From the NCBI RefSeq assembly GCF_030915505.1, contig NZ_CP133265.1, positions 3,624,001 through 3,688,000 of the forward strand: DNA of 64,000 nucleotides, written 5' to 3'. Under the pieces are notes generated by a model, which saw only the letters and a program-made list of their open reading frames with translations, did not search any database and had not been told where the DNA came from. This stretch comes from Neobacillus sp. OS1-2. Lineage in GTDB: Bacteria > Bacillota > Bacilli > Bacillales > Cytobacillaceae. Both the position numbers and the translations under genes were made by a program. Positions 9,528-20,818 of the stretch are shown one piece after another (position 1 is the stretch's first letter; the number at the start of each line of letters is the position of its first letter).

Positions 9528-10787
9528 TTGACTACAGTTATTGCCTTTATTGTGATTTTTGGCGCACTCGTTTTCTTTCATGAGTTAGGACATTTTATTT
9601 TCGCAAAAAGAGCTGGTATTCTCTGTCGCGAATTTGCGATCGGTATGGGACCTAAAGTGTTCACCCATAAAAAAGGTGAGACCACCTATACAATTCGATT
9701 ATTGCCAATTGGCGGTTTTGTCCGTATGGCCGGGGAAGATCCGGAAATGGTTGAGATCAAGCCGGGTTATCGAATTGGTTTATTAATGGGCAAAGATAAT
9801 AGGGTAAGTAAAATTATTATAAACAATAAAGAAAAATATCCAAATTGCCGGATTGTTGAAGTGGAGTATGCTGATATCGAAAAGGATTTAGTCATTAAGG
9901 GTTTTCCGGAAGATGAGAATGAAAGTTTACAGACTTTCAGTATCGATCCTAAAGCGGTTATTGTAGAAAATGGGATTGAATCCCAAATTGCTCCTATCGA
10001 TCGTCAATTTGGCTCTAAGACATTACCACAACGCTTTTTGGCGATTTTTGCCGGACCTGCAATGAACTTCGTCCTTGCTTTTGTGGTTTTTATTATAATC
10101 GCTTTATTACAAGGTGTACCATCGAATGAACCTAAGTTGGGTGTCATAACCCCTGACGGTGCTGCTAAATCTGCAGGCCTTCATAAGGGGGATCTTGTTC
10201 AAAGTATAAATGGTTCAGAAATTTCTAGCTGGTCAGATGTTGTTGAAATCATTCGTACTAATCCTAATAAGAAACTTGATTTCTTAGTTCTCCGTGATGG
10301 AAAAGAAAATGAGATACAGGTAACGCCTCTTGAAAAGACTGTTGAAGGCAAGAAAATGGGGATTATTGGTGTCTATAGCCCTGTGGAAAAGTCACCTGTT
10401 CAAGCAGTTAAATCTGGTTTTACTGAAACCTATTTTTGGACGAAGCAAATATTTGTCATGCTTGGTAAATTAGTCACCGGTCAATTTTCAATCGATGCGC
10501 TGTCAGGGCCTGTTGGAATTTATAATTCAACAGCGGAAGTAGCGAAATCGGGTATTTATTATTTAATGAAATGGGCTGGGATTTTAAGTATTAATCTAGG
10601 GATTATGAATTTATTACCAATCCCTGCGCTTGACGGCGGCAGATTGATGTTCTTTGCGGTTGAAGCAGTTAGAGGGAAGCCAATTGACCGCCAAAAGGAA
10701 GGGATGGTTCATTTTATCGGATTTGCCCTCCTTATGCTGTTGATGCTTGTCGTTACATGGAATGATATTCAAAGGTTTTTCCTCTAA
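9528..10787 (+). CDS. rasP: RasP/RseP site-2 intramembrane metalloprotease
   Basis: A 419-residue zinc protease that cleaves transmembrane segments, such as anti-sigma factors and leftover signal peptides. The zinc motif HELGH is in the first membrane segment (about residues 18-22). A PDZ domain lies at about 190-270. The C-terminal membrane region carries the second active-site motif NLLPIPALDGGRL. I start at TTG 9528, 8 bases after AAAAGGGTGG, by analogy with B. subtilis RasP; a GTG at 9516 lies inside the ribosome binding site. In B. subtilis proS follows; here polC follows. Confidence 0.95.
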   Translation: MTTVIAFIVIFGALVFFHELGHFIFAKRAGILCREFAIGMGPKVFTHKKGETTYTIRLLPIGGFVRMAGEDPEMVEIKPGYRIGLLMGKDNRVSKIIINNKEKYPNCRIVEVEYADIEKDLVIKGFPEDENESLQTFSIDPKAVIVENGIESQIAPIDRQFGSKTLPQRFLAIFAGPAMNFVLAFVVFIIIALLQGVPSNEPKLGVITPDGAAKSAGLHKGDLVQSINGSEISSWSDVVEIIRTNPNKKLDFLVLRDGKENEIQVTPLEKTVEGKKMGIIGVYSPVEKSPVQAVKSGFTETYFWTKQIFVMLGKLVTGQFSIDALSGPVGIYNSTAEVAKSGIYYLMKWAGILSINLGIMNLLPIPALDGGRLMFFAVEAVRGKPIDRQKEGMVHFIGFALLMLLMLVVTWNDIQRFFL

Positions 10788-10803
10788 AAGAAAATTTTTT
10801 ATT

Positions 10804-10844
10804 CCTAAATTGGGATCGCGGCTGCGGTCCCAATTTAATTTTTT
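10804..10844 (+). terminator. Intrinsic terminator after rasP
   Basis: A 13-base stem, AAATTGGGATCGC (10807-10819) with GCGGTCCCAATTT (10824-10836, one G-T wobble), is followed by AATTTTTT. It separates the uppS-rasP unit from polC. Confidence 0.85.
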
Positions 10845-10891
10845 CCAGCACACTCATTCTGTCGAATTTCGCCGAATGATTATAGAACTTG

Positions 10892-10900
10892 TGCTATAAT
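10892..10900 (+). promoter_or_regulatory. Extended -10 promoter candidate for polC
   Basis: TGCTATAAT is a perfect extended -10 element, 55 bases before the polC start. No clear -35 is visible. Confidence 0.6.
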
Positions 10901-10954
10901 TAACTGTTGATAAAGAAAAATTTATAGATTTTCAAATAGATGGGAGAGAGACTC

Positions 10955-13900
10955 TTGAGCGAACATGTCCTTGGCAATAAAGAGCGATTCCAACTCTTGC
11001 TCCAGCAGCTGCAATTGATTGAGGATGCTGTAGTGGTACATTTCAACAATGCGCAAATAGAAAGACTTCAAGTTGAAAAAAAGGCGAGAAAGTGGCATTT
11101 TCAGTTTTTATTTGAAAAAATCCTTCCTTTTAACGTCTATCTTAGGTTTTCAACACAACTAGAGAGAACCTTTTCAAGCATTGCCTCCATTTCCTATGAT
11201 ATCAATGTAATGAATCAAGCCTTTTCTCCAGAATTATTTAAGGAATATTGGAGTTATTGTATTCAGCAAATTGATGGGATTTCGCCACCGCTTTTAAAAC
11301 TGTTAAATGAACAAATTCCAGATGTCAATGGGAATAAGCTAACCATAAGCGTAAGAAATGATATGGAGGGTCTAGCGTTAAAACGGAAATACGGCCCAGT
11401 GCTTGGCGATATTTTCCAATCCTTTGGATTTCCGTTGCTTGCAATTGAAACAAACATAAAAAAAGACGAAAAAAATGATGAATATCAGCAATTTTTACTT
11501 GCTAAACAAAAGGAAGACCAGGAACGTGGCTTATTAGCTATGGTTGAAATGCAAAAGAAAGAAGCTGAAAGGGATTCCTCTGGTGGTGAAGTACAGGATG
11601 GTCCGCTCACGATTGGCTTAACGATTAAAGACGATAGCGACTTCCGTAGTTTAATTGATATTGTCGATGAAGAACGAAGAGTTGCTGTAGAAGGATATAT
11701 CTTTAATGCTGAGATAAGAGAATTAAGAAGCGGCCGTTCACTGTTAACCTTTAAGATCACCGACTACACCAGTTCCATTATGGTGAAAATGTTCTCTAGA
11801 GATAAGGAGGATGCTGCCCTTTTCCAGCTTGTGAAAAAAGGAATGTGGGTTAAGGTCCGTGGAAGCATTCAAAATGATACCTTTGTTCGTGACCTTGTCA
11901 TGATTGGAAACGATATTAATGAAATCAAACCAGTTGGACGCAAAGATACCGCACCGGAGGATGAAAAACGAGTTGAGCTGCATCTCCACACACCAATGAG
12001 TCAAATGGATGCAGTAACTCCTGTAAGTACCTTGATTGCTCAGGCGAAAAAGTGGGGACATAAGGCTATTGCCGTGACCGATCATGCCGTAGCGCAATCC
12101 TTTCCTGAAGCATATGGGGCGGGAAAAAAGAATGATATAAAAATTCTTTATGGGGTTGAGGTCAATCTAGTCGATGATGGGGTGCCAATCGCATACAATG
12201 ATGCTCATCGCTTACTTGCGGAAGACACCTTCGTTATTTTTGACGTGGAAACCACTGGACTTTCTGCCGTATATAATACGATTATCGAACTTGCTGCAGT
12301 AAAGGTGAAGGATGGGGAAATCATTGACCGCTTCGAGTCATTTGCTAATCCACATCATCGTCTCTCCGCGACAACCATCAATCTAACAGGGATAACGGAT
12401 GATATGGTTCAAAATGCCCCTGAGATCGATGCAGTCATAAGAGATTTCCATGATTGGATTGGGGATGCCGTTTTGGTCGCACATAATGCATCTTTTGATA
12501 TGGGTTTTCTCAATGTTGGCTATAAAAAGATCGGACTGGAGAAGGCGAAAAATCCTGTCATTGATACACTTGAACTTGGACGATTCCTTTATCCAGAAAT
12601 GAAAAACCACCGCTTAAATACACTGACGAAGAAATTTGATATTGAATTAACCCAGCATCACCGTGCCATATATGATGCAGAAGCAACGGGTTATTTACTT
12701 TTAAAAATGCTAAAAGATGCCCTTGAAAAGGGGATCGAATATCATGATGAATTTAACGATAATATGGGAAAAGGGAATGCCTATCAACGTGCACGTCCCT
12801 ATCATTGCACTCTTTTAGCGCAAAACGAACATGGCTTAAAAAACCTATTTAAACTTGTTTCGATCTCACATATTGAGTATTTTTACCGAGTTCCGCGAAT
12901 CCCAAGATCGGTTCTCCAAAAATATCGTGATGGCATTCTTGTAGGTTCAGCCTGTAATAAAGGTGAAGTGTTTGAAGGAATGATGCAGAAGTCACCTGAA
13001 GAGGTAGAAGCACATGCCCGCTTTTATGACTATCTTGAGGTCATGCCGAAAGAAGTCAATGCGCCTTTAATTGAAATGGAATTAGTCCGCGATGAAAAAG
13101 CGATGGAAGATATTATTAGTAAAATCGTGATACTTGGCGATAAATTAGGTCTGCCTGTCGTGGCAACAGGGAATGTCCATTATCTAAATGAAAATGATAA
13201 AATCTATCGAAAAATCTTAGTTAACTCTCAAGGCGGTGCGAACCCGCTAAACCGCCATGAACTTCCGGACGTTCATTTCCGCACTACCAATGAGATGCTC
13301 GATGCTTTTTCATTTTTGGGCGCGGAAAAGGCCAAGGAAATCGTGGTTACGAATACGAATAAAGTTGCTGACATGGTGGAGAACATTAAACCTATAAAAG
13401 ACGATTTATATACACCGAAGATTGAAGGCGCAGAAGAAGAGATGCGCCAAATGAGTTATGCAATGGCCCATAAAATTTATGGTGATCCGCTTCCGGAAAT
13501 TGTTGAGGCTCGTTTAGAGAAGGAACTTAAAAGTATCATTGGACATGGTTTTGCGGTTATCTATTTGATTTCGCATAAACTTGTAAAAAAATCACTGGAT
13601 GATGGCTATCTGGTTGGATCACGGGGATCTGTTGGCTCCTCCCTTGTCGCAACAATGACAGAGATTACCGAGGTTAACCCGTTGCCGCCGCATTATATAT
13701 GCCCTACATGTAAACAGTCTGAGTTCTTTAATGATGGATCCGTTGGCTCTGGATTTGACTTACCTGATAAAGATTGTCCGAATTGTGGGGAAAAATACCG
13801 CAAGGATGGACACGATATTCCATTTGAAACCTTCCTCGGTTTTAAAGGAGACAAGGTACCCGATATCGATTTGAACTTTTCAGGGGAGTACCAGCCGCGT

Positions 13901-15280
13901 GCCCATAACTATACGAAGGTTCTATTTGGTGAAGATAAGGTATTTCGTGCCGGGACAATCGGTACGGTTGCCGATAAAACAGCCTTTGGTTATGTAAAAG
14001 CCTATCAGCAGGATAATAATTTGCAAATGCGGAATGCAGAAGTAGAACGACTCGCGTCAGGCTGTACTGGCGTAAAAAGAACGACTGGTCAGCACCCTGG
14101 TGGGATCATCGTTATCCCAGATTATATGGATGTGTATGATTTTTCACCGATTCAATTTCCGGCGGATGATCGAAATTCTGAATGGAAAACAACCCATTTT
14201 GACTTCCATTCCATCCATGATAATGTTCTGAAGTTAGATATTCTGGGGCATGATGATCCGACTGTGATCCGGATGCTTCAAGATCTAAGTGGAATTGATC
14301 CCAAAACCATTCCGACGGACGATCCTGAAGTCATGAAAATATTTAGCAATACCGAATCCCTTGGAGTAACAGAACAGCAAATTATGTGTAAAACAGGTAC
14401 GCTCGGTATTCCTGAGTTTGGAACAAGATTTGTTCGGCAAATGCTGGAAGATACGAAACCGACAACTTTTTCGGAACTTGTTCAGATTTCAGGTCTGTCG
14501 CATGGGACCGATGTTTGGCTCGGGAATGCTCAGGAATTAATTCATAATAGAATTTGTAATCTTAGCGAAGTGATCGGCTGTCGTGATGATATCATGGTTT
14601 ACTTGATCTATCAGGGACTCGATCCATCTTTTGCTTTCAAAATTATGGAATCTGTCCGTAAAGGAAAAGGCTTAAGCGAAGAAATGGAAGCAGAAATGCG
14701 CAAAAATGAAGTACCTGAATGGTATATTGACTCTTGTAAAAAGATTAAGTATATGTTCCCGAAAGCACACGCAGCAGCGTATGTACTAATGGCTGTAAGG
14801 ATTGCTTATTTTAAAGTCCATCTTCCGCTTATATATTATGCGGCATACTTTACGGTCCGTGCAGAGGATTTCGATATTGAAACCATGTCAAGAGGCGGAG
14901 AGGCGATTCGCGCAAAAATAGAAGAACTTAATGCAAAAGGTCTTGAGATTTCGAATAAAGAGAAAAACTTGTTAACTGTTCTTGAATTGGCACTTGAAAT
15001 GACCGAAAGAGGTTTTGTCTTCCAAAATTATGATCTATATCATTCAGATGCATCAGACTTTATTATTGACGGAAATTCCTTGATTCCTCCGTTTAATTCC
15101 ATCCCAGGTTTGGGAACAAATGCAGCCTATAATATCGTCAAGGCTAGAGGCGATGGTGAATTTTTATCAAAAGAAGATTTGCAGCAGCGTGGTAAAGTAT
15201 CCAAAACTATTCTAGAATATTTGGATAAACAGGGTTGTTTAGCATCTCTCCCAGAGCAAAACCAGCTTTCTTTGTTTTAG
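10955..15280 (+). CDS. polC: DNA polymerase III PolC (Gram-positive replicative polymerase)
   Basis: A 1441-residue replicative polymerase with built-in proofreading. Order of domains: N-terminal region, OB fold (about 235-335), PHP domain beginning VELHLHTP (about 345) and interrupted by the DEDDh 3'-5' exonuclease (FDVETTGL at about 429). Then come a CPTC...CPNC zinc module (about 916-947), the polymerase core with PDIDLNFSG (about 967) and PKAHAAAY (about 1269). I choose TTG 10955 because GGGAGAGAG lies just upstream; ATG 10940 would precede that ribosome binding site. The gene is intact. proS, usually upstream, is absent. Confidence 0.96.
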   Translation: MSEHVLGNKERFQLLLQQLQLIEDAVVVHFNNAQIERLQVEKKARKWHFQFLFEKILPFNVYLRFSTQLERTFSSIASISYDINVMNQAFSPELFKEYWSYCIQQIDGISPPLLKLLNEQIPDVNGNKLTISVRNDMEGLALKRKYGPVLGDIFQSFGFPLLAIETNIKKDEKNDEYQQFLLAKQKEDQERGLLAMVEMQKKEAERDSSGGEVQDGPLTIGLTIKDDSDFRSLIDIVDEERRVAVEGYIFNAEIRELRSGRSLLTFKITDYTSSIMVKMFSRDKEDAALFQLVKKGMWVKVRGSIQNDTFVRDLVMIGNDINEIKPVGRKDTAPEDEKRVELHLHTPMSQMDAVTPVSTLIAQAKKWGHKAIAVTDHAVAQSFPEAYGAGKKNDIKILYGVEVNLVDDGVPIAYNDAHRLLAEDTFVIFDVETTGLSAVYNTIIELAAVKVKDGEIIDRFESFANPHHRLSATTINLTGITDDMVQNAPEIDAVIRDFHDWIGDAVLVAHNASFDMGFLNVGYKKIGLEKAKNPVIDTLELGRFLYPEMKNHRLNTLTKKFDIELTQHHRAIYDAEATGYLLLKMLKDALEKGIEYHDEFNDNMGKGNAYQRARPYHCTLLAQNEHGLKNLFKLVSISHIEYFYRVPRIPRSVLQKYRDGILVGSACNKGEVFEGMMQKSPEEVEAHARFYDYLEVMPKEVNAPLIEMELVRDEKAMEDIISKIVILGDKLGLPVVATGNVHYLNENDKIYRKILVNSQGGANPLNRHELPDVHFRTTNEMLDAFSFLGAEKAKEIVVTNTNKVADMVENIKPIKDDLYTPKIEGAEEEMRQMSYAMAHKIYGDPLPEIVEARLEKELKSIIGHGFAVIYLISHKLVKKSLDDGYLVGSRGSVGSSLVATMTEITEVNPLPPHYICPTCKQSEFFNDGSVGSGFDLPDKDCPNCGEKYRKDGHDIPFETFLGFKGDKVPDIDLNFSGEYQPRAHNYTKVLFGEDKVFRAGTIGTVADKTAFGYVKAYQQDNNLQMRNAEVERLASGCTGVKRTTGQHPGGIIVIPDYMDVYDFSPIQFPADDRNSEWKTTHFDFHSIHDNVLKLDILGHDDPTVIRMLQDLSGIDPKTIPTDDPEVMKIFSNTESLGVTEQQIMCKTGTLGIPEFGTRFVRQMLEDTKPTTFSELVQISGLSHGTDVWLGNAQELIHNRICNLSEVIGCRDDIMVYLIYQGLDPSFAFKIMESVRKGKGLSEEMEAEMRKNEVPEWYIDSCKKIKYMFPKAHAAAYVLMAVRIAYFKVHLPLIYYAAYFTVRAEDFDIETMSRGGEAIRAKIEELNAKGLEISNKEKNLLTVLELALEMTERGFVFQNYDLYHSDASDFIIDGNSLIPPFNSIPGLGTNAAYNIVKARGDGEFLSKEDLQQRGKVSKTILEYLDKQGCLASLPEQNQLSLF

Positions 15281-15321
15281 GCTGGAATCCCGATAACCAA
15301 GCGCTTTTGCATTGGTTGCAT

Positions 15322-15350
15322 TTGCATATATATTATGGTTATGGTATAGT
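15322..15350 (+). promoter_or_regulatory. Sigma-A promoter of the rimP-nusA-infB operon
   Basis: TTGCAT (15322-15327), a 17-base spacer and TATAGT (15345-15350, preceded by TGG) form a good promoter 150 bases before rimP. Confidence 0.7.
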
Positions 15351-15384
15351 TTTATTGGAAATACTAAGAAATACTCTCGTGTTC

Positions 15385-15420
15385 AAGAGTGGGGAAACCC
15401 ACTCTTTCGTCTTTGTTATA
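15385..15420 (+). promoter_or_regulatory. Leader terminator/attenuator in front of rimP-nusA
   Basis: A perfect 9-base stem AAGAGTGGG / CCCACTCTT with a GAAA loop (15385-15406) is followed by a U-rich tail (TCGTCTTTGTT). It lies about 30 bases after the predicted transcription start, so it can act as a leader terminator for this operon as well as terminate polC read-through. As I recall, NusA-dependent attenuation in this leader has been described in B. subtilis; whether it operates here is inference. Confidence 0.6.
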
Positions 15421-15502
15421 AAGGTTTTTGATGAGTAATTTGATAAAACTTTCCGTGAACTACATAGAATATGGGTGAAATAGATAGAAAAGGAGGGAAA
15501 GC

Positions 15503-15973
15503 ATGAGCAAAGTAACGGAAGTTGTAGAAGAACTGGCGACACCACTTTTTCAAGAGCTTGGTCTGGAATTAGTTGACATTGAATATGTAAAGGAAGGAAA
15601 AAGCTGGTTCCTTCGTGTATATATTGATAAAGATACAGGTGTGGATATTGAGGATTGCGGTTTAGTTAGTGAGCGGCTAAGTGAAAAACTCGATGAGATT
15701 GACCCGATTCCCCATAACTACTTTCTCGAAGTGTCATCTCCAGGTGCCGAACGTCCATTAAAAAAAGAAAAAGATTTCGAAAAGGCAATCGGCAAAAATG
15801 TCTTTATTAAAACCTATGAACCGATAAATGGAGAAAAAAGCTTCGAGGGAACCTTACTTGAATTTGATGGTCAACTTGTAAAAATTGAAATTAAGATTAA
15901 AACTCGCAAAAAAATAATTGACATTCCATTTGAAAAAGTGGCAAATGCACGACTTGCAGTTATTTTTTCGTAA
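15503..15973 (+). CDS. rimP: Ribosome maturation factor RimP
   Basis: A 156-residue factor needed for maturation of the 30S subunit (formerly YlxS). It contains the family motifs [10 protein letters not shown] near the N-terminus and [21 protein letters not shown]... around residues 73-92, followed by the C-terminal Sm-like domain. The ATG follows AAGGAGGGAAAGC. It is the first gene of the conserved rimP-nusA-rnpM-ylxQ-infB-ylxP-rbfA operon. Confidence 0.96.
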   Translation: MSKVTEVVEELATPLFQELGLELVDIEYVKEGKSWFLRVYIDKDTGVDIEDCGLVSERLSEKLDEIDPIPHNYFLEVSSPGAERPLKKEKDFEKAIGKNVFIKTYEPINGEKSFEGTLLEFDGQLVKIEIKIKTRKKIIDIPFEKVANARLAVIFS

Positions 15974-16017
15974 GAGGAAAAAATAAAAATTGAAAAAGAC
16001 TAGGGGGATACAAGGAA

Positions 16018-17142
16018 ATGAGCAGCGAATTATTAGATGCTCTTACAATTCTGGAAAGAGAGAAAGGTATTTCCAGGGACATTTTAATTGATGCAATTGA
16101 GGCGGCACTGGTATCTGCATACCGCCGTAATTTTAATCAGGCACAAAATGTCCGCATCGACTTGAATTTACAAGCGGGCTCTATGCGTGTTTTTGCCAGA
16201 AAAGAAGTGGTTGATCAGGTATTTGACCCACGTCTTGAAATTTCTTTAGAAGATGCGGTGCGTATTAATCCGAATTATCAAGTAGAAGATGTTGTTGAAA
16301 TGGAAGTAACGCCAAAAGACTTCGGACGGATTGCTGCGCAAACAGCTAAACAGGTCGTAACCCAACGTGTAAGAGAAGCGGAAAGAGGAATTATTTATTC
16401 TGAATTTATCGACCGTGAAGAAGATATCATGACAGGTATTGTCCAAAGGTTAGATTCTAAATTTATTTATGTCAGCCTTGGAAAAATTGAAGCTTTATTA
16501 CCGGTTAATGAACAAATGCCTAATGAACGATATAAACCGCATGACCGTATCAAGGTATTTATAACAAAGGTTGAAAAAACAACAAAGGGTCCGCAAATAT
16601 TCGTATCACGAACACATCCTGGATTATTAAAACGCTTATTTGAAATCGAAGTGCCGGAAATTTATGATGGAACAGTAGAAATTAAATCAGTGGCTCGTGA
16701 AGCAGGGGACCGTTCGAAGATTTCCGTTCATTCTGATAATCAAGAGGTTGACCCGGTTGGTTCCTGTGTTGGACCAAAAGGTACTCGCGTTCAAGCAGTT
16801 GTCAATGAATTAAAGGGTGAAAAAATTGACATTGTGAAATGGTCTGACGATCCCGTTGTTTTTGTCGCAAATTCATTGAGCCCTTCTAAAGTTCTAGATG
16901 TAATGGTGAACGAAAATGATAAAGCAACAACAGTGGTTGTCCCAGATTATCAACTTTCATTGGCAATCGGAAAACGAGGACAAAATGCCCGTCTTGCTGC
17001 GAAATTAACAGGTTGGAAAATTGACATTAAATCAGAAGCGGAAGCACGTGAACTAGGGATTTATCCACGTGAAGAACCGATTAGGCTGTTTGATGATCAG
17101 GTTGACACCGATTTTGAATATGAAGATGAGATAGACGATTAG
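16018..17142 (+). CDS. nusA: Transcription termination/antitermination factor NusA
   Basis: A 374-residue RNA polymerase-binding factor affecting pausing and intrinsic termination. The N-terminal polymerase-binding domain spans about 1-130. An S1 domain (about 135-200, starting [10 protein letters not shown]) and two KH domains follow, the second with [10 protein letters not shown] and [19 protein letters not shown]. The C-terminal acidic repeats of E. coli NusA are absent, as in other Firmicutes. The leader hairpin upstream of rimP suggests that NusA may control its own operon. Confidence 0.97.
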   Translation: MSSELLDALTILEREKGISRDILIDAIEAALVSAYRRNFNQAQNVRIDLNLQAGSMRVFARKEVVDQVFDPRLEISLEDAVRINPNYQVEDVVEMEVTPKDFGRIAAQTAKQVVTQRVREAERGIIYSEFIDREEDIMTGIVQRLDSKFIYVSLGKIEALLPVNEQMPNERYKPHDRIKVFITKVEKTTKGPQIFVSRTHPGLLKRLFEIEVPEIYDGTVEIKSVAREAGDRSKISVHSDNQEVDPVGSCVGPKGTRVQAVVNELKGEKIDIVKWSDDPVVFVANSLSPSKVLDVMVNENDKATTVVVPDYQLSLAIGKRGQNARLAAKLTGWKIDIKSEAEARELGIYPREEPIRLFDDQVDTDFEYEDEIDD

Positions 17143-17156
17143 GTGAGGTGAAACGT

Positions 17157-17429
17157 GTGAACAGTAGAAAAAAAGTTCCAATGCGCAAATGTGTGGCAAC
17201 CGGTGAAATGAAACCGAAAAAAGAACTCGTTCGCATCGTTCGCTCTAAGGAAGGCGACATATCTATCGATTTGACTGGGAAAAAGTCCGGAAGAGGCGCC
17301 TACCTTTCAAGGGACAGAGAAGCAGTTTTACTAGCCAAGAAAAAAAACACCTTATCAAATCTTTTAGAGGTTTCGATTAATGATTCTATTTATGAAGAAC
17401 TACTTGAGCTAATAGAGAAGGAGAACTGA
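17157..17429 (+). CDS. rnpM: YlxR/RnpM, RNase P modulator-type RNA-binding protein
   Basis: A 90-residue basic protein of the YlxR (DUF448) family, encoded between nusA and infB across Firmicutes. It shows the conserved MRKCVATGEMKPKKELVRIV segment and a GRGAYLSRD motif. YlxR of Bacillus has been described as an RNase P modulator (RnpM). I place the start at GTG 17157, 8 bases after AGGTGAGG; the in-frame GTG at 17148 overlaps that ribosome binding site. Cotranscribed with nusA (14-base gap). Confidence 0.9.
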   Translation: MNSRKKVPMRKCVATGEMKPKKELVRIVRSKEGDISIDLTGKKSGRGAYLSRDREAVLLAKKKNTLSNLLEVSINDSIYEELLELIEKEN

Positions 17430-17438
17430 CCATCCAAC

Positions 17439-17741
17439 ATGAAACAAAATCAATGGATGTCATTACTTGGCTTGGCCAATCGAGCGCGTAAAATCATATC
17501 AGGTGAAGAGCTTGCCGTTAAAGAAATACGGAACGGAAAAGCAAAGCTCGTTTTATTAGCCGCAGATGCATCTGACAATACGACTAAAAAAATTTCAGAT
17601 AAATGTAATTCCTATCAAGTTCCATTAAAAAGGGTGGAAGATCGTTATCTTCTAGGTCAAGCAATTGGCAAAGAGGCCCGCGTGGTGGTAGCTGTTTTGG
17701 ATGATGGATTTGCAAAAAAACTGGTAACGTTGCTCGATTAA
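17439..17741 (+). CDS. ylxQ: YlxQ, L7Ae/L30e-family RNA-binding protein
   Basis: A 100-residue protein of the L7Ae/L30e/S12e fold, which usually binds kink-turn RNA. Typical sequence is [21 protein letters not shown]..., with [10 protein letters not shown] and [16 protein letters not shown]. It lies between rnpM and infB as in other Bacilli. The nearest purine-rich ribosome binding site (AAGGAG, 17418-17423) is unusually far (15 bases) from the ATG, so the exact start is a little uncertain. Its cellular role is not firmly known. Confidence 0.9.
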   Translation: MKQNQWMSLLGLANRARKIISGEELAVKEIRNGKAKLVLLAADASDNTTKKISDKCNSYQVPLKRVEDRYLLGQAIGKEARVVVAVLDDGFAKKLVTLLD

Positions 17742-17764
17742 ATCTAGCGGGGGTGAAATAATAA

Positions 17765-20080
17765 GTGAGTAAAATCCGTGTTTATGAATACGCAAAGAAA
17801 CACAATATATCCAGTAAAGAAATTATCAATAAATTAAAAGAAATGAATATAGAGGTCTCCAATCATATGGCAACAATAGAAGATGCTGATATTAAGAAAC
17901 TCGATGCAGCCTATAATAAAAAAGAAACAAATCCAACACAACAAAAACCGAATAATAATGGTTCTCAGAACAGATCTAATGCACGTCCTTCTGGGCAGCA
18001 GAATCGTCCTAATCAAAGTCGGCCGGTTCAGTCATCAGGAAAAAAACCTCAAGTGCAGTCCAACACACCTAAAGCATTCGAGGAGGCTTCAGATAAAAAT
18101 ACTGCCCCTAGCAAGGTAAAGGTTGTTTCACCTCCAAAAAAGGTTGAGGGTAAAAAGCAAAATCAAGAGACTCAATCAAAAGAAAATAAAGTGTTTAATA
18201 ACGCTGATAAAGCTAAGTCAAGACCATATAATAATTATCAAAATCGCAATAACAATAATAATAAAAAGAAAAAATCTCATACACCAGTACAACAGGCACA
18301 GCCTGTGAAGAGAAAAGAAAAAGAGCTTCCGGCTAAAATTACTTTTAGTGAATCATTAACAGTTGGAGAGTTGGCGAAGAAGATTTACCGTGAACCTTCT
18401 GAAATCATTAAAAAGCTCTTTTTACTTGGGGTAATGGCAACCATCAATCAGGTTTTAGACAAAGATGCCATTGAATTGATTGCAGGCGAGTACGGTGTAG
18501 AAGTTGAGGAAGAAATAAAGATTGATACAACGGATCTTGAGGTTTACTTTACAGAAGATTCGCCTGAATCTTTAGTTGAAAGACCTTCAGTTGTAACCAT
18601 CATGGGGCACGTTGACCATGGTAAAACAACCTTGCTTGATTCGATTCGAAACACGAAGGTAACCGAGGGTGAAGCTGGAGGTATTACACAGCATATCGGT
18701 GCCTATCAAGTCATTGATAATGGAAAGAAGATCACTTTCCTCGATACACCAGGACATGCTGCTTTCACAACCATGCGTGCCCGCGGCGCGAAAATTACGG
18801 ATATTACCATCCTTGTAGTTGCAGCTGATGATGGTGTTATGCCACAAACAGTCGAAGCGATTAACCATGCAAAAGCAGCTGAGGTTCCAATTATTGTTGC
18901 TGTTAATAAAATGGATAAAGAAGCCGCAAATGCTGATCGTGTTATGCAGGAATTGACAGAACACGGGTTAGTAGCGGAAGCATGGGGTGGGGATACTATA
19001 TTTGTTCCACTTTCAGCAAAAACAGGCGAGGGGATTGATAACCTGCTTGAAATGATTCTTCTTGTAGGAGAAGTAGAAGAATATAAGGCAAATCCTAATC
19101 GTAAGGCTGTTGGAACTGTAATCGAAGCACAATTAGACAAGGGACGCGGTTCAGTTGCAACCTTGCTTGTGCAAAATGGTACACTTAAAATTGGTGATCC
19201 AATTGTTGTAGGGAATACACATGGTCGTGTTCGGGCAATGGTGAATGATAAAGGCCGCCGTGTAAAAGAGGCTGGACCATCCACTCCTGTTGAAATTACT
19301 GGATTAAGTGATGTTCCGCAGGCAGGAGATCGTTTTGTCGTGTTTGAGGATGAGAAAACAGCCCGCCAAGTTGGGGAAGCACGTGCAGGGCAAGCATTAG
19401 CTGCACAACGTGGTGAAAAGTCCATCGTGAGTTTAGAAAATCTATTTGAACAGTTGAAGCAAGGTGAAATGAAGGATCTGAACATCATCTTGAAGGCGGA
19501 TGTTCAAGGTTCTGCCGAAGCCGTTGCTGCTTCCTTACAAAAAATAGATGTACAGGGTGTTAATATCAAAATTATTCACAGTGGTGCTGGCGCGATTAAT
19601 GAATCGGATATCACTCTTGCTGCAGCATCAAATGCGATTGTGATCGGCTTCAATGTTCGTCCGGATGTAAATGCGAAGCGTGCAGCAGAAGCAGAAAAAG
19701 TGGATGTTCGTCTTCACAGAATTATTTATAAGGTAATTGAGGAAATCGAAGCAGCCATGAAAGGGATGCTAGATCCTGAGTTTGCAGAAAAAATTATTGG
19801 TCAGGCAGAAATCCGTCAAACCTTTAAGGTATCAAAGGTTGGAACGATTGCAGGTTCTTACGTAACGGACGGGAAAATAACTCGCGATAGCGGTATTCGC
19901 CTAATTCGTGACGGAGTTGTCATATTCGAAGGTCAAATTGATGCCTTAAAACGTTTCAAAGACGATGCTAAGGAAGTTGCCCAAGGCTACGAATGTGGAA
20001 TTACAATTAAAAACTTTAATGATGTCAAAGAAGGAGATATCATTGAAGCTTACGTAATGGAAGAAATTGAACGGAAATGA
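17765..20080 (+). CDS. infB: Translation initiation factor IF-2
   Basis: A 771-residue GTPase that brings fMet-tRNA to the ribosome. It begins with the IF2N domain ([19 protein letters not shown]), followed by a long Asn/Gln/Lys-rich linker (about 55-180) and a second IF2N domain. The GTPase has [12 protein letters not shown] (about 281), DTPGHAAF and NKMDK, then domains II to IV. It starts with GTG at 17765 after GGGGGTGAAATA. A shorter internal-start form, as in relatives, is possible. Its stop overlaps the ylxP start by four bases. Confidence 0.98.
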   Translation: MSKIRVYEYAKKHNISSKEIINKLKEMNIEVSNHMATIEDADIKKLDAAYNKKETNPTQQKPNNNGSQNRSNARPSGQQNRPNQSRPVQSSGKKPQVQSNTPKAFEEASDKNTAPSKVKVVSPPKKVEGKKQNQETQSKENKVFNNADKAKSRPYNNYQNRNNNNNKKKKSHTPVQQAQPVKRKEKELPAKITFSESLTVGELAKKIYREPSEIIKKLFLLGVMATINQVLDKDAIELIAGEYGVEVEEEIKIDTTDLEVYFTEDSPESLVERPSVVTIMGHVDHGKTTLLDSIRNTKVTEGEAGGITQHIGAYQVIDNGKKITFLDTPGHAAFTTMRARGAKITDITILVVAADDGVMPQTVEAINHAKAAEVPIIVAVNKMDKEAANADRVMQELTEHGLVAEAWGGDTIFVPLSAKTGEGIDNLLEMILLVGEVEEYKANPNRKAVGTVIEAQLDKGRGSVATLLVQNGTLKIGDPIVVGNTHGRVRAMVNDKGRRVKEAGPSTPVEITGLSDVPQAGDRFVVFEDEKTARQVGEARAGQALAAQRGEKSIVSLENLFEQLKQGEMKDLNIILKADVQGSAEAVAASLQKIDVQGVNIKIIHSGAGAINESDITLAAASNAIVIGFNVRPDVNAKRAAEAEKVDVRLHRIIYKVIEEIEAAMKGMLDPEFAEKIIGQAEIRQTFKVSKVGTIAGSYVTDGKITRDSGIRLIRDGVVIFEGQIDALKRFKDDAKEVAQGYECGITIKNFNDVKEGDIIEAYVMEEIERK

Positions 20081-20358
20081 TAATCGGTTTAGCGGAATGT
20101 GAGTGTATGATTTATGATGCGCATTCTTTAAAAGAAAAACGAGCTGTTTTGCAAAGGATTCTTACACGTCTAAAACAGAAGTTTAATGTTTCTGTCGCCG
20201 AGGTGGACTATCAAGATGTATGGCAAAGAACGAAAATTGCCATTGCTGTCGTTACCTCATCAAGGGCTTCGACTGAACATGAATTGCAAAATGCTTTAAA
20301 ACTTATCGACTCATTTCCAGAAATAGAAAGAACAATCACCGAGATTGATTGGCTTTAA
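20077..20358 (+). CDS. ylxP: YlxP, DUF503 family protein
   Basis: A 93-residue protein of the DUF503 family, starting [22 protein letters not shown]. The ATG overlaps the infB stop (ATGA), so it is translationally coupled to IF-2 and precedes rbfA, the standard Bacillus arrangement. The family has a ferredoxin-like alpha/beta fold; its role is not established, although its place among ribosome-biogenesis genes suggests a link to that process. Confidence 0.93.
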   Translation: MIIGLAECECMIYDAHSLKEKRAVLQRILTRLKQKFNVSVAEVDYQDVWQRTKIAIAVVTSSRASTEHELQNALKLIDSFPEIERTITEIDWL

Positions 20359-20375
20359 CTTAAGAGGTGAATGTA

Positions 20376-20747
20376 ATGAGCCACAGAGCAAATCGTGTTG
20401 GAGAACAAATGAAAAAAGAACTTAGTGACATCATCGGTCGTAAAATTAAAGATCCACGGATCGGCTTTGTGACTGTTACTGACGTTCAAGTAACAGGAGA
20501 TCTACAACAAGCAAAAGTGTTTATATCTGTATTAGGTGATGACGAGCAAAAGGAGAATACCTTAAAAGGCCTGGCAAAAGCAAAAGGCTTTATTCGGACA
20601 GAAATTGGTCACCGTATTCGACTTCGAAAAACACCTGAAATTATTTTCGAATGGGATGAATCCATCAATTATGGAAATCACATCGAAACACTTCTTCATC
20701 AATTGCATACGGATGACAAACCGATGGAAAAGAACGAAGAAGAATAA
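20376..20747 (+). CDS. rbfA: 30S ribosome-binding factor A
   Basis: A 123-residue KH-fold factor needed for late 16S rRNA maturation and cold growth. Sequence shows [37 protein letters not shown] and a C-terminal [16 protein letters not shown] block. I choose ATG 20376 after AAGAGGTGA; an in-frame GTG at 20367 lies within the ribosome binding site. A terminator hairpin follows, so it may be the last gene of the nusA-infB operon. Confidence 0.96.
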   Translation: MSHRANRVGEQMKKELSDIIGRKIKDPRIGFVTVTDVQVTGDLQQAKVFISVLGDDEQKENTLKGLAKAKGFIRTEIGHRIRLRKTPEIIFEWDESINYGNHIETLLHQLHTDDKPMEKNEEE

Positions 20748-20762
20748 TATCTTGATCAAAAG

Positions 20763-20793
20763 TGGATAGACAAACGTCTATCCATTTTTTTCG
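20763..20793 (+). terminator. Intrinsic terminator between rbfA and truB
   Basis: TGGATAGAC (20763-20771) and GTCTATCCA (20776-20784) form a perfect 9-base stem with an AAAC loop, followed by TTTTTT. Confidence 0.88.
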
Positions 20794-20818
20794 ATAATAC
20801 TACAAGTTAGGAGATTTA

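Noticed and set aside
10940..10954. ATG 10940 as the polC start
   Set aside because: The GGGAGAGAG ribosome binding site lies after it, right before TTG 10955.
18706..19488. 260-codon open frame on the minus strand inside infB
   Set aside because: It lies wholly antisense to the conserved GTPase domain of IF-2, has no ribosome binding site logic, and its composition reflects the complementary codons.
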